From the NCBI RefSeq assembly GCF_901000735.1, contig NC_081545.1:372001-436000 (forward strand): a stretch of 64,000 bases of DNA, in the 5' to 3' direction. This stretch comes from Corylus avellana (Eukaryota > Streptophyta > Magnoliopsida > Fagales > Betulaceae). Made by a program: the position numbers and the translations under genes. How positions within the stretch are numbered: position 1 is the first letter of the stretch; each line of letters begins with the position of its first letter. Positions 22,608-33,277 of the stretch are shown here, in pieces. The notes under the pieces are model-generated. The model had not been told where the DNA came from and searched no databases. It saw only the letters and a program-made list of their open reading frames with translations.

Positions 22608-23950
22608 GTACCTTCTGCAACAATTCTTGAGCTTTAGGGTCATTATGATAGCTGTTCCTTACTTCTGATAACCAGTCCAAAGTTGGATAAGAAATGATGG
22701 ATAGTGTGACCAGGGGCTCTTCCTCTTCATTCCTTCTAGAAAGGGCATCAGCTACTTTATTATCTTGTCCTTTCTTATACTCCACCACAAAATCATACCC
22801 CAGCAACTTAGCAACCCATCTTTGTTGCATGGGTGTACCAATTTTCTGTTCCAACAGAAATTTTAAACTTTGATGATCAGTTTTGATAAGAAAGGGATGT
22901 CCTAAGAGATATGGCCTCCACTTCTTTACTGCTGCCACTAAAGCAAGCAACTCTTTCTCATATGTTGACATCAACAAAAATCTCCCTTTCAATATCTGAC
23001 TAAAAAACCAATTGGCCTCTGTTGTTGCATCAGAATTGCCCCAATTCTCCTACCTGAAGCATCACACTCAATTACAAATGGTAAATTGAAATCTGGTAAA
23101 ACCAACACTGGGGGGCTCACCACAGCTTTTTTCAAATCTTCAAATGCTTTCTCAGCCATTTCATTCCATTACCAAGCATTCTTTTTCAACAAATCAGTTA
23201 AGGGTGCGGCAATGGAACCATAACCCATAACAAATTTCCTGTAGTAGCCTGTAAGACCTAAGAATCCCCTTAAAGCTTTCAAGGATTTAGGTCTAGGCCA
23301 TTCTGCCATGGCAGACAACTTCTTACTATCAACCCTCACTCCTTCAGCTGAAATCAGATGACCTAAGTAGTCCACTTCAGAACAGCCAAATCTACATTTA
23401 CTCCTCTTAGCAAACAACTGATGAGACCTCAAAATTTCTAAGGTAACTTGCAGATGTTGTAAATGGAGAATCAGGTTAGGACTGTAAACCAAGATATCAT
23501 CAAAAAACACCAGAATAAATTTCCTCAAATATGGCCTGAAGATGTCATTCATCAAACTTTGAAAAGTTGATGGTGCATTGGTTAAGCCAAAGGGCATTAC
23601 CAAAAACTCATAGTGACCCTCACGTGTTCTGAATGTTGTTTTATGTATATCTTCCTTCTTCACCCTAATCTGATGGTAGCCAGACCTCAAATCCAGCTTA
23701 GAATATACCCTAAAGCCATGTAATTCATCCAACAACTCAGGGGAACTTATCCTTGATTGTTTCATTGTTTAATGCTCTATAATCCATACACATCCGCCAA
23801 GAGCCATCAGCCTTCCTTACCAGTAACACAGGGGAAGAAAAAGGACTCTGAGATGGTTTAATAACCCCTGACTGCAATAAATCCTTAACTATTTTCTCAA
23901 TTTCTGTTTTCTGAAAATACGGATACCTATAAGGCCTTACACACACTGGC
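22608..23950. repeat. Overlap duplicate, copy 2 (assembly artefact)
   Basis: Second member of the identical 1343-bp pair. This copy joins correctly to gag-protease on its right (23951 on), while copy 1 joins correctly to integrase on its left. Confidence 0.9.
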
Positions 23951-26041
23951 TTAGCTTCTGACTTCAAAACAATTGCATGGTCTTGAGACCTATGAGGTGG
24001 TAAACCTTTAGGTTCAGCAAAGATATCAGAAAACTCAGCTAGCAACCCTTCCAATTCTGACCCTTTAGGTACTGTTTCTGTATCCTCCACACTGTCAGGC
24101 AATTGTAACAGCAATCCTTTTGAATTCTTCTGTATAGAGCTATCCAGCTGTGCCTCTTCCCACAATTGTGGGGCAACCAATCCTTGTAACAAAATTGCTC
24201 TCTGCCCCAAAGTAAACTCCATGGTTAAATCTTTGAAATTCCAAGTGATTGACCCCAAGGTTACCAACCACTGAATTCCTAAAACCATATCACAACCAGC
24301 TAACATAATGACAAATGCTTCAGCTAAAAAAGAGAATTCCTTAAGCTGAATTTTCAGATTAGTGCACTTTCCTTCACTCAAAACTTCTTCCCCATTAGCC
24401 AGCTTCACTTTAATCCTCTGCTCACTATATATTGACATCCTAACTTTCTTGCAAACTGAAGAATCTACAAAGTTATGAGTACTGCCACTGTCCACTAAAA
24501 TCATGATTTTCAGGTTCCCAATCCAACCTACAAGTCTCATAGTTTTGGGATGTTGACTGCCTATAATAGCATGCAAGGAGATTTCTGGATTCTCCTCAGC
24601 ATAGCTAACCTCCATCAAATCCTCCTTCTCCAATTCCAAGTTAGGGCTCACTTCTAACTCATCTAATCCTTCCAACAGAAAGAGTTTAGGGTTTTGGCAT
24701 TTATGCCCATATTGCCATTTCGCATCACAATTATAACATAATCCCTTTTTCCTTCTATCCTCCATCTGTGCCTGAGAAATTTTTTGGATAGGAACTGTGG
24801 CTTTAGGAGTTCCTAAGGTTAAATTGTGGCTATTAAAACCCTCACCCCGTGGCATGCTGAGGCTTGAAAAATTTCGACCAGAACCACCATAAGTCTTAAA
24901 TCTTCTCCCATTTAATACATGTTCTTCCTGAACCTTAGCCAAACCATAGGCTGCTAACAATGATTGAGGCTTAAACATCCTAACAGGAAGCCTGATTTCA
25001 TTTTTCAACCCTCCCAAAAAACAACTCAACCTATTTTGATCATCAATTCCTCTTACTCTATTGGACAAAGCCTCAAATTTTTCCTTATAATCATCGACAC
25101 TAGTGGTCTGTTTCAGTTTAGAAAGAGCCTCCATAAGGTCATCATACCCCAAAGGACCAAATCTTTCTAGCAATGCTTGAGTTAAAACAGTCCAATCATG
25201 CAAGCAACCAGACATTTCCATGTCCCGAAACCAAACTAATGCTTTGCCTTCCATATGAATAGAAGCAAGCAAAAACTTCTGATAAGAAGAAGTGTTATGA
25301 ACTTGAAAGAACTTATTTGCCTTATAAATCCATCCAGAAGGATCAGTACCATCAAATTTAGGAAATTCAATTCTTACTGACCTGGTTATAATAGCCAACT
25401 GATCATCCCCTTGCTGATCACTTCTATAAACTCTATCTTCTGCATACTGTCTTCTTGTGTGTCGCTGTGCATGTTGGGAATATCTGCCCTCCATTCTTCC
25501 TTCTGGAACTATTGGATTATAATCCTCATAGAAACCCTGCTGCCAGTGCAACCTTGCATCTCTGTTCCCTAGATAAGGAAACTGCGAAGACTCACCACAA
25601 TGTTGAGGAAATTGAGATCTTCTCTGCCATGGTGCTGGACCACTTCCTCCTGGTACATCCACTTCCTCTCTTCTATGCCAAGGTACTGCACCATTCCCTC
25701 CACTTAACTCAACTTCCTCTCTCAACACCTCTTTATTTTTTTCCCCCCACAGTTTGTGAAACAAACTGTGGATTCTTCTCTTCCACTCCTGTTGCTTTCC
25801 CACTGGTATCACCTCCCAGCTTTAATACTTCTGGACTCCTTTGCTTTTCCATTATGTCAGTAAGATGAGTAAGTTTGAACATCATTTCTTCAAACTTTTT
25901 CTCATTAGACAGGTTCATCTCAGCACAAAGCTGTTTTCCCTGGCTCTCAACTCGCTCCAATTCTTTATCATGCTTCTCGAGTTGCTTCCTGATTACTGCT
26001 ATATTTTCTGCCATCTGGTTCATTCTAGTACCATCTGCCAT
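23169..26041 (-). pseudogene. Chromovirus gag-protease-RT
   Basis: Gag starts MADGTRMNQMAEN at 26041 and shifts frame near 25735. Then come FPKFDGTDPSGWIYKANKFF and SVDDYKEKFEALSNRV (gag core), a CYNCDAKWQYGHKC zinc knuckle, the protease motif ILVDSGSTHNF, and RT with [60 protein letters not shown] and [10 protein letters not shown] small deletion after DKFP (about 23750) causes a frameshift, and the frame ends in stops after LLKKNAW (23169). The RT catalytic Asp pair is intact. Confidence 0.9.
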
Positions 26042-26058
26042 TTCTCCTCAGGATTGTG

Positions 26059-26072
26059 CTTCTCTAATACCA
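26059..26072 (-). other. Primer-binding site of chromovirus
   Basis: On the element strand TGGTATTAGAGA follows the 5' LTR by two bases. It matches the initiator-Met tRNA complement TGGTATCAGAGC with a mismatch. Confidence 0.7.
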
Positions 26073-26074
26073 CT

Positions 26075-26540
26075 TGTAGCACACAATTTACTCTTACAAG
26101 AAATTAAGAGAAAACTAGTGCTTGGTTGAGGGAATTTCTCTTGAGAAACTGCGAAACAGAGTTTTATTCAAAACTAATCGAACAACTCCTTCTACACTTC
26201 AAAACTAGCTAGCTAACAACTCTACAAATGCTAAGCTAATTGATTACAAAATGTAACTGAATGCTTGCGTAATTCTCAAAGAATACAATTGAGCTTTTAT
26301 ATCCCTAGGCAGTGTTACAATGGAACTTCTCACAGAAGAATAAAACTCAAGTCAGTTACAACTACAATCAGTTAAGCAGTTGCAGCCAGCTGGATTCCAC
26401 ATGTCAAATACCCAACTGCTCTTTCACTTAATCCCTTACAATTCTGCCGCGCACTCCACCTTTATCTCCCCCAGCTTAAGTCTTTCTTATTCTTCTTCCT
26501 GCGCACCATTCCCTTTCCTTCTATCAAAATACTTGTGACA
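26075..26540 (-). repeat. 5' LTR of chromovirus
   Basis: 466 bp and the partner of 19324-19789. Followed by TATAT, matching the TATAT before 19324. Confidence 0.92.
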
Positions 26541-26640
26541 TATATATATATATAATTTGAAATTCTTCAATAGATAAGCCATGCATGGTCAAGGGTTTGA
26601 GTAATCAAACTTATATGGATTGATATGAAAAAATAAAATA
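26541..26640. repeat. Unit 1 backbone piece, paralogous to 57767-57870
   Basis: AATTTGAAATTCTTCAATA, CCATGCATGGTCAAGGG and ATATGGATTGATATG all recur in unit 2. Homology is lost after the A-rich run near 26640, where a G-run (26649-26668) follows. Confidence 0.8.
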
Positions 26641-26741
26641 AAAGATTGGGGGGTGGGGGGGGGGGGGCATGGATAAAACCGATTTAAAGTGGCTTGTGGG
26701 GATGATCGATGACACTCATGCTTATATTTGTATAAGTTGCA

Positions 26742-26981
26742 ATGGAAGCTAATGATCCTCTCTCTCTAGATCTCCCACTTCACATGATGATATGATCGAA
26801 ACACCCAGAAGAAGATCCAGAATGCTTAGAAAAGTGTGCTAAATCTTGCGAGAAGTTCACAACTGAGCAAGGATTTGAGCTTTGTTTTAACATCTGTGGA
26901 ATAATAAAATGCGATTTCGAATTCCCTGAGCTTGCGAATCTAGAGAAGAGGATGAATTATAGATTGGGAGAAATTCCTTGA
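26742..26981 (+). pseudogene. Small cysteine-rich protein frame with one internal stop
   Basis: From ATG at 26742 the frame reads MEANDPLSLDLPLHMMI, one TGA (26793-26795), then about 60 codons to TGA at 26979. The second part has six cysteines spaced C-x3-C-x3-C-x11-C-x3-C-x4-C within about 30 residues (ECLEKCAKSCEKF, then FELCFNICGIIKC), rich in Glu and Lys. Such spacing suggests a disulfide-linked helical hairpin or thionin-like peptide. I cannot name the family and no signal peptide is visible. Alternatively AG at 26807-26808 is a splice acceptor and this is the last exon of a gene whose first exon I cannot find. No copy is seen in unit 2. Confidence 0.35.
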
Positions 26982-27279
26982 AAGGAGGAAAAACTTTCTT
27001 GATTCTGCAATGTTCACGAGAGCCAATAAATTAATCATGTTTACGTATTAATTTAGACTTTTTAAACCTATATCTTATCGAATAAATAATTGTTCTTTAG
27101 TATTTACTCTCTTCGTTTTTTGTAAATTGTTGATGAATAATCAATGCAAGACTTGCAAAGGCATTTTTCTACTTGAATTTCTAATAGTTAAGTACGTATA
27201 TCAATTTATATCCAAAATGAGTGTACATAATCCTTACATCTTAACTTATTTTATGGTTAAGATTTTATTTTATTTTATT

Positions 27280-27720
27280 GTGCAAAAAATATCATAAAAT
27301 ATCATAAGGCAAGACAATCATACACAAAATAACACTAAAATTTAAGTAGTTCCCTCAATGTGAGGTATATCCACTGGCGGAGGCGATCACAAATAAATTT
27401 ACTATGAAAGATGGAGTACAAAAATATAATGAAAACAAAATCACTCAGAACCCAAAATCCATGCAAGATAGCGATTGGCCTCTATTTTTCTCTTTCGCTA
27501 TAGTGTCCTTTCTTTTTCTCTCTTGTTTTGACTTTTCCAAAACCAAGAAAAAAACAATCGACGCTTCTTATTGTGTGCGGCTCTATGCTTGCTGCCCCTC
27601 AAACACAACAGCCTACAAATTACACTTGTGCGGCTCTGTTGATATTTCTCGCACTACTGATAAGCATGAAGGTTGGTTGCTGTATGTAGGAGGGAAACTA
27701 AGTCCAGTTGGACAATAAAT
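27280..27720. repeat. Degraded dispersed repeat
   Basis: The string TAGTTCCCTCAATGTGAGG..ATCCACTGGCGGAGGCGATC, followed by AAAGATGGAGTACAAAAATA, resembles a phrase common in plant repetitive DNA. The frame at 27404-27718 shows no recognisable domain. No terminal repeats were found. Confidence 0.35.
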
Positions 27721-28776
27721 TTCAATACAAGTCGGCAAAGGTCTCCGATTCCAAGTATAAGACTAACAAACAATGAATTCAAGACCAAATAGTGAAAAGA
27801 AAAGCTGATAGCCCACCAACTGATTGGTTTCGAGGCATACTTAGCAAATATATTTTATTTAATAGTATACATGATGTCAAGTAATAAATATGTTATCACT
27901 TCATTTAACAATTTTAAGTGATGTGACATTATATACATTGTCAAATGAAACAAAATGGCTCATCCCCATTTCGCATATTTCTAATATTGCTAGTAAAGAT
28001 GCGAAATGACTTTTTACTCTTTCAAAAGTGAGGGATTGATCTTCCTCACTCTTGGATATATGGTGCCATCTAAGAAACTTTACAAGGTAGATAGTGACCA
28101 TTTGCACCATGGTTTGGCAGAGAGTAGGATTTTTTAATGTTTAATATTTCAATTAATAATTTGTATCATTTTATTCCTTTTAATATATATATCTTAGATT
28201 AGCATTTTCTATATATTGGTGACAATTTGTGTTTACATGTTACGTTCGGGTCTTATCGAGGCATGATGATAACGTTACTATGTTAGCATAAAAAACAAAT
28301 ATTATGCTTAAAATACGCAATTGAGAGGATTTAGAATTGCCTCAAGCCATATTTGCTCAACCTAATCAAAGAACTACAACAGAAATCCGGTATCTTCCGA
28401 ACTATTATATATTCATGGAATACTTTGGATTAAATTACCGAACACCCGTAATTGTGTTTAATTTAATCACGATAAGCGCATGTGGCATACATGCCACACT
28501 TTTTAAGTCAATCCTTATAACTCGATCCATTTAATTAAACAGGTCAAACCTTTTAATTTTAACCCATTAACTGTGTTCTAGGTTTCTAAAGTTTGTATTA
28601 TAGATATACTTGGTTAATTGTAACCATTATTTGAACTAGCTAGTTGGCATCAGGGTATGTTGTTCTCAAGTTTGGATGTCTTGTATATATGGGGGATATT
28701 CCAGCCCAAAAAAACAAAAAGAAATGAAAATCCCTAAGACGCGAGAGAAGAGAAGAGGAAGCTGGATTTATATATA
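27721..28776. other. AT-rich intergenic stretch
   Basis: No supported gene. Short frames lack recognisable motifs. An isolated ATTAAATTACCG..TTTAATTTAATC patch (28425-28470) is weakly inverted. Confidence 0.4.
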
Positions 28777-28790
28777 CATATATATATTGT

Positions 28791-28836
<46 letters not shown>

Positions 28837-28844
28837 ACAATATA

Positions 28845-28850
<6 letters not shown>
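28777..28850. repeat. Perfect 74-bp palindrome with (TA)17 core
   Basis: The 20-bp arms 28777-28796 and 28831-28850 (CATATAT..TTGTAAATTA and its exact complement) flank 34 bases of pure TA. The whole can form a cruciform or hairpin. It lies about 150 bases beyond the 3' end of the HIPP gene, and another TA run follows at 28855-28882. Confidence 0.9.
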
Positions 28851-28886
<36 letters not shown>

Positions 28887-28993
28887 TAAGAAAGTGATGA
28901 TTTATGCTGGAATACATCGCCCACCACTGAGGAATTGCATTAGACAAAATATGGAAATCACTCTCCCCGGCCGGCCTATTGATCATAAAATAG

Positions 28994-29493
28994 TCACATG
29001 ATGGAGCAAGAAGGGCCGTAGGACTCCGGGTAGATTGGATAGGAAGGATACGGCGGCTGCCACACCGTCAACGGAACTACTTCAGGTGTTTTCTCTTCTT
29101 TCTTATCTTCTTTCTTGTCTTCCCCCACGCTTACGATATCTGCATGCCCGACTTTCTTCCGGATCAACGTTGTAAGTTTGACGGTATCAATATTTTCCCC
29201 TTTCACCTCTATTTGGTCCTTGTCCGGCCCTTTCAAAGATGCTGCTTGCACCCCCGGAACGCTAACTGCAATCTTCATGGCTTTGGTGCGGGCCTCGTGT
29301 CCGGCCATGACACAGAAAAATGACTTCTGCCCATCCATGGTCACCCTGAGCACCACAACTTGCTGCAAAAAAAAAAAAAAAAGAATTATCAATAATTAGA
29401 AAAAGAAAAAAGGCTTTTCTTTATTTATTTATGATTGACTAATATTAATTAATTAAGTTAAACAAAACAAACCCATTTCTATACCTTCGTCAT
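28994..29493 (-). CDS. HIPP: heavy-metal-associated isoprenylated plant protein, two exons
   Basis: Exon 1 (29493-29485) encodes only MTK and ends at a GTATAG donor. The intron runs to TTTTTGCAG, and exon 2 (29362-28994) completes a 125-residue protein. An HMA-type fold is visible: QVVVLRVTMDGQK, RTKAMKIAVSVPGV, DQIEVKGENIDTVKLTTLI, RKKVGHADIVSVG. A Lys/Glu linker, a Pro/Tyr-rich stretch (WQPPYPSYPIYP) and C-terminal CSIM follow. CSIM is a CaaX box predicted to be farnesylated and membrane-anchored. The metal-binding CxxC of classical HMA domains is absent (MDGQK instead), as in the HIPP16-like subgroup, so copper or zinc binding is doubtful. An unusual SFFCVMAGHEA insertion follows MDGQK and is shared with the module C copy. 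The MTKQVV start fits the family's short first exon. This is the only intact HIPP copy in the window. Confidence 0.85.
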
Positions 29494-29614
29494 GGTGTTG
29501 GTTTGTGGGATATATTGTGACGAAGAGTCTCTCTCTGTTGGGGGCCGGATATAGAAATGTAAAATTGAAAGTGAGGAGAATTGTGGCTATAGCGAGTCGT
29601 TTGGGATACACTCC

Positions 29615-29622
29615 TATTTAAA
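29615..29622 (-). promoter_or_regulatory. TATA box of the HIPP gene
   Basis: TTTAAATA on the minus strand lies about 122 bases upstream of the ATG. It is followed by a CT-containing leader (CAGAGAGAGAC), consistent with a plant core promoter and a short 5' UTR. Confidence 0.55.
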
Positions 29623-29913
29623 GGCCTTGGAGGGGAGCCGCGACTCCAAACAGTTGCTCGGGAGTTTCCCAAGTCAACAAGTCTTTCTTCTCTCTATATT
29701 TAAAAAAATAAAAAATAAAAAAATCAAAGTGGGGAAGAAAAAAGAGAAATTACAATAATACAAACAAAATCGATAGAGAAATCCTAGTAACAGTTAGGAA
29801 TGAGTCAAATAAATGACTCGGCCCATCAAGCGAACCAATACGGCCAAAAGAGGCTGTTATAAACAGCCCGACAGCTTAATTGCACGAATCATAAAAGTGA
29901 AATATCACCCGGA

Positions 29914-30390
29914 GTGTACTGTGCTTGGGGCTCAATTGGGGAAGAAACCTTCTTTTGCTTGGCAAAATGTTTGACAAGATCAGGTTATGTGGATCCTACA
30001 TCAGCGGAAGCATGGGCTGCATTGATGGCACTTACTCTGTGCAAGGAGGCGGGTGCTCAATACCTGGTACTTGAGAGTGATGCTAAGGTACTGGTGGATG
30101 CTATAAAATCTACGGAACCTGATGATAGCTGCCGTGGACAACTTGTGGCCGATATCCAGCATGTTTTAACGGGGTTTACCTCGTGGGAGATAGGCTTTGT
30201 TCCACGCCAACTCAACAGGGTTGCACGTGCTTTAGCCAGTCAGGCCGTAAGGGAGCAGCAGGATACGTTTTGGTGGAATGATCCCCCTCTCTGTATTCGA
30301 AATCTTGTAGAGGCAGAGCGTACTGCTCTGTTTTTCTAAGTAGTGAATCAATAAAAATTGCTCCACTTTTATCAAAAATAAATAAATAAA
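29914..30390 (+). pseudogene. L1-type LINE 3' end: RNase H (RVT_3) fragment
   Basis: An open frame of 141 codons matches the RNase H domain at the end of plant L1 ORF2 and related RVT_3 proteins: SAEAWAALMALTLCKEAG, LESDAKVLVDAI, WEIGFVPRQLNRVARALA. The first catalytic Asp strand is missing, as expected for a 5'-truncated copy. After the stop, ATAAAAATTGCTCC is followed by an AAATAAATAAATAAAT tail at about 30376-30390, typical of L1 insertion. Flanking target duplications were not found. Confidence 0.8.
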
Positions 30391-30852
30391 TGGCAAAATT
30401 CCGTAAACGGAATACCCCAAAGGGTAGCCGACACGACCATCAATGGTCGAAAAATGACAACAAAGCCGACCATCAGTAGTCGGAAAGTGTATAGAGAAAA
30501 GAAAATTACGGGTAATTGAAAATGATGTGGTATAAAGTTTTGAATTTTTTTGTATTGAAAGTTAAAAAAAAAAAAAAAAAAAGTGAAAATATTTTAATGT
30601 TGATTTTTTTGTTAAAAAAGTTGTGTGACCAATATAAAAAGGGTGAAACGGTTTGTTAATTAAACAGACTGATTTTGCATTGTTTGGTAATCATTAATTA
30701 TAAGTGACCAAAATATGAGACCAATGATGGGGAAATCAATTTAATTAAGCACATGCATTTAAAGGGAAGTGTACCACTCCAATTAACATGTTACTGTGAG
30801 TAGGGGTACTGTCAATTCATATTTGTATGTTGTGTTGAGGTATAGGTATAGG

Positions 30853-30885
<33 letters not shown>

Positions 30886-31157
30886 CATAACTCATTTAAT
30901 TAAAATGATCAAACTTCTTAATTTTAACTCACTAATTTTGTATTGGGTTTATGTCTAACTTGCAGGTCGTACAAAATATTATCAATTCTAAGTGTGAGTG
31001 CGATTGGAATGGAGATCATAGATCTATTTTTATGATTTAGATTTTGTTTTTTGTTGTTTTTATAAGTGTATGTACCTACATGGTTTATTGTACCGTAACT
31101 TATACACTATTAAATAAATATGTTAAATTTAATATGAACGACAAAATAGATTTTTGG
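30391..31157. other. AT-rich intergenic stretch with TA microsatellite
   Basis: No gene supported. It contains a doubled ACCATCAATGGTCG/ACCATCAGTAGTCGG motif (30439-30482), an A-run (30565-30582) and a TA run at 30857-30883. Confidence 0.4.
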
Positions 31158-31832
31158 GAAAAGTCCACGTACCCCTTTCAAACTACCACCCAATTGACAA
31201 TGTCCCCTCCAACTTCCAATTGTGATAATGTCCCCCCTAAACTAACAAAATATTGTCAATGCCCTCCAAAGGTTAGCAAAAAGATAAAAATACTCCTATA
31301 GATTTCAAAATAAGACAAAAATACCCCTATAAATTTTTAAAAAATAAAAAGAAATTAATTTTAAAAAAAAAACGAAAATTTTAATTTAAAAAAAAAAAAC
31401 GATTTTTTTAAAAAAAAATTTAAACGAAAATTTTAATTTTTTTGAAATGGAAATTATTATTTAAAAAATAATAATAATTATGTTTTAAAAAACGATTTTT
31501 TTTTTTTTTTTGTAAATATTTAAAAAAAAAAAACGAATTTTTTTTAATTTTTATTAAAAACAATTTATAAAACAAAAATTTAAAAAAACAAAAACAAAAA
31601 TTTTCAATTTTTATTAAAACAATCGGTTTTTTTTTTTCTAATAAAAAGGAAAAAATTGGCCAGATTTTAATTATTCCCTTTTAGTTTTAAGTTTTTCTAG
31701 AAATTTTAGCATTTGTCGTTTTTATTTTACTATGGGTAGTTTTGTTATTGGGGAACATTAACAATATTGTTTTGATAATTTTGGGGGACATTGTAATTTG
31801 AGTGGTAGTTTGAAAGAGTATGTGGACTTTAT
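31158..31832. mobile_element. Non-autonomous TIR element (MITE)
   Basis: The left end AAGTCCACGTACCCCTTTCAAACTACCACCC..AATGTCCCC has its imperfect inverted complement at the right end (GGGGGACATTGTAATTTGAGTGGTAGTTTGAAAG..GTGGACTT). Arms are about 75-100 bp. The interior is extremely A/T-rich with repeated ACGAAAATTTT phrases. No transposase is present. The superfamily is not assigned because the target duplication is unclear. Confidence 0.75.
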
Positions 31833-32451
31833 CTTAAATTTTTTCTATTTCAATCTAAATCGCGATAATCCCTATTTGATTATACATTACCAAAGACACA
31901 AAGTAGTGCAATTTACCCTTAATTATTTATTTTGTAATCACACTGGATGATTATAGTAGATTTGTTTATTATTGCGCAAATACGTACATATATAAATGGC
32001 AGGAATAATACCGGTAATACATATACATAAATTGGTTGTTGTGGGTAGGGTGATGCTGCATCATCCAGGCACGGACGTACGCATTCACCATCGCAGATGA
32101 TCACTTCATGATCATCGCTTTCCGACTTTTCTTTGTAAAAAAAGCGACTTTTCTTTGTAAAAAAGACACTTTTTCTACTTCTAACCAATTCAAAGATGAG
32201 TCACAACGATATATATAAAGCGACTTAATTTTCTCTGAGACCGACAATTATTATTATTATTATTTTGTGCTGGCTTGAGTTTCGGGAAGTGTTAGAGAAC
32301 CAAAGAGTAGGAGTTAAAATTATTTCTAAACTGACGTGACAAAAATGAAAAGAATTTATAAACAGTCGGTCTGAAGTGTTTAAAATTTTTGTAGCATCAA
32401 TTTGAAAAGAATTTGAACTCTTATTCTTTGGTATTACAACTATGCTTTTCC

Positions 32452-32585
32452 AGATTTGGGTGAGTGGGATTTCATTGAAAAAAAAAAAAAAAAAATTTGG
32501 GTCCCTTCAAGGCTTATTGTCATGACTCGGGATCAACAGCAATTTATGGATAGCGACCTTAACCTACCGGTACTAGGTAGATATG
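32452..32585. repeat. Partial extra copy of module A left end
   Basis: AGATTTGGGTGAGTGGGATTT, TTGGGTCCCTTCAAGGC, GTCATGA, CAATTTATGGA and GGTACTAGGTA match 57-185 and 36395-36530 in order. Homology ends at about 32585, so it is a truncated fourth copy of the repeat. Confidence 0.75.
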
Positions 32586-33277
32586 TAGAATGAAACAAAT
32601 TTTATTTATTTATTTTTTTTAAAAGCAAAAAAGGTAGGTCGGAGAGACTAATTGTGGCTATCTTACATAGGCGTGACCATATTAGCACCTACTCGCTGAG
32701 AGTCGTACAGGAGGGGCCTAGACGGTGGGAACCGCAAGCGCTCCCTCAAGTCTGACTGAACCATAGTTTGACCCAGCCCCATCAGGGTATCAATGGGAAT
32801 TCAATGTGGCTAATACTAATCAGACTTATGTGGAAATTCTTCATTGCAGAAATTCGAACACACTCCCTAGGACATACCCTAACCACTTAAGAACTTTTTT
32901 GGGCCATTTTGTTGTTTGAATTCTTATCGAAGATGTTTGTAATATATTCTGATATCAAATTGGTGGATATATACGAAGATGTTTGTAGACTATAGCCAAA
33001 TTGAAAAATGGAAAACATACATTCTTTCACTGACCCGGTTGGCCACACGACTTGACCTTGACTTGGGCAAAATTCCCCAGCCACCACGGCAACGGCCAGC
33101 TGGTGATTGAAATTTAATATTGTTTTTCATTTTCTTTTTTAGTATTAATATTGTTCATGCTTTGGATGAGTAATTAAAAAATGAATAGGACATTTAATTT
33201 TAATCATGAGGATCAATGATAGAATTTTGGTTGGTAAAAAAGGTTGGGAGAGGGTTGTGTGTTAACCCCCTTCCCTT
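32586..33277. other. Stretch without supported gene
   Basis: Positions 32640-32880 have a GC-richer, SINE-like feel (GGTGGGAACCGC, ATTCGAACACACTCC), but no clear Pol III boxes or tail. Nothing else was recognised. Confidence 0.3.

Larger units (their letters stand above)
19324..26540 (-). mobile_element. Ty3/gypsy chromovirus (probably Reina type)
   Basis: A structurally complete element on the minus strand with two 466-bp LTRs (19324-19789 and 26075-26540), target duplication TATAT on both sides, primer-binding site, gag, protease, RT, RNase H, integrase with C-terminal chromodomain-like segment, and a polypurine tract next to the 3' LTR. By eye the LTRs differ at about 9 of 466 positions, so the insertion is fairly young. 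The assembled 7217 bp includes an artefactual 1343-bp repeat plus 100 N; without these it is about 5.77 kb, which suits Reina elements. Stops and frameshifts make it non-autonomous. Confidence 0.92.

Noticed and set aside
22294..22992. Single frame fusing RNase H to RT across the gap
   Set aside because: It is created by translating through 100 N between two copies of the same contig end; it is not a real fusion protein.
32640..32880. Possible tRNA-derived SINE
   Set aside because: Only a weak B-box-like ATTCGAAC is visible; no A box, tail or target duplication could be confirmed.
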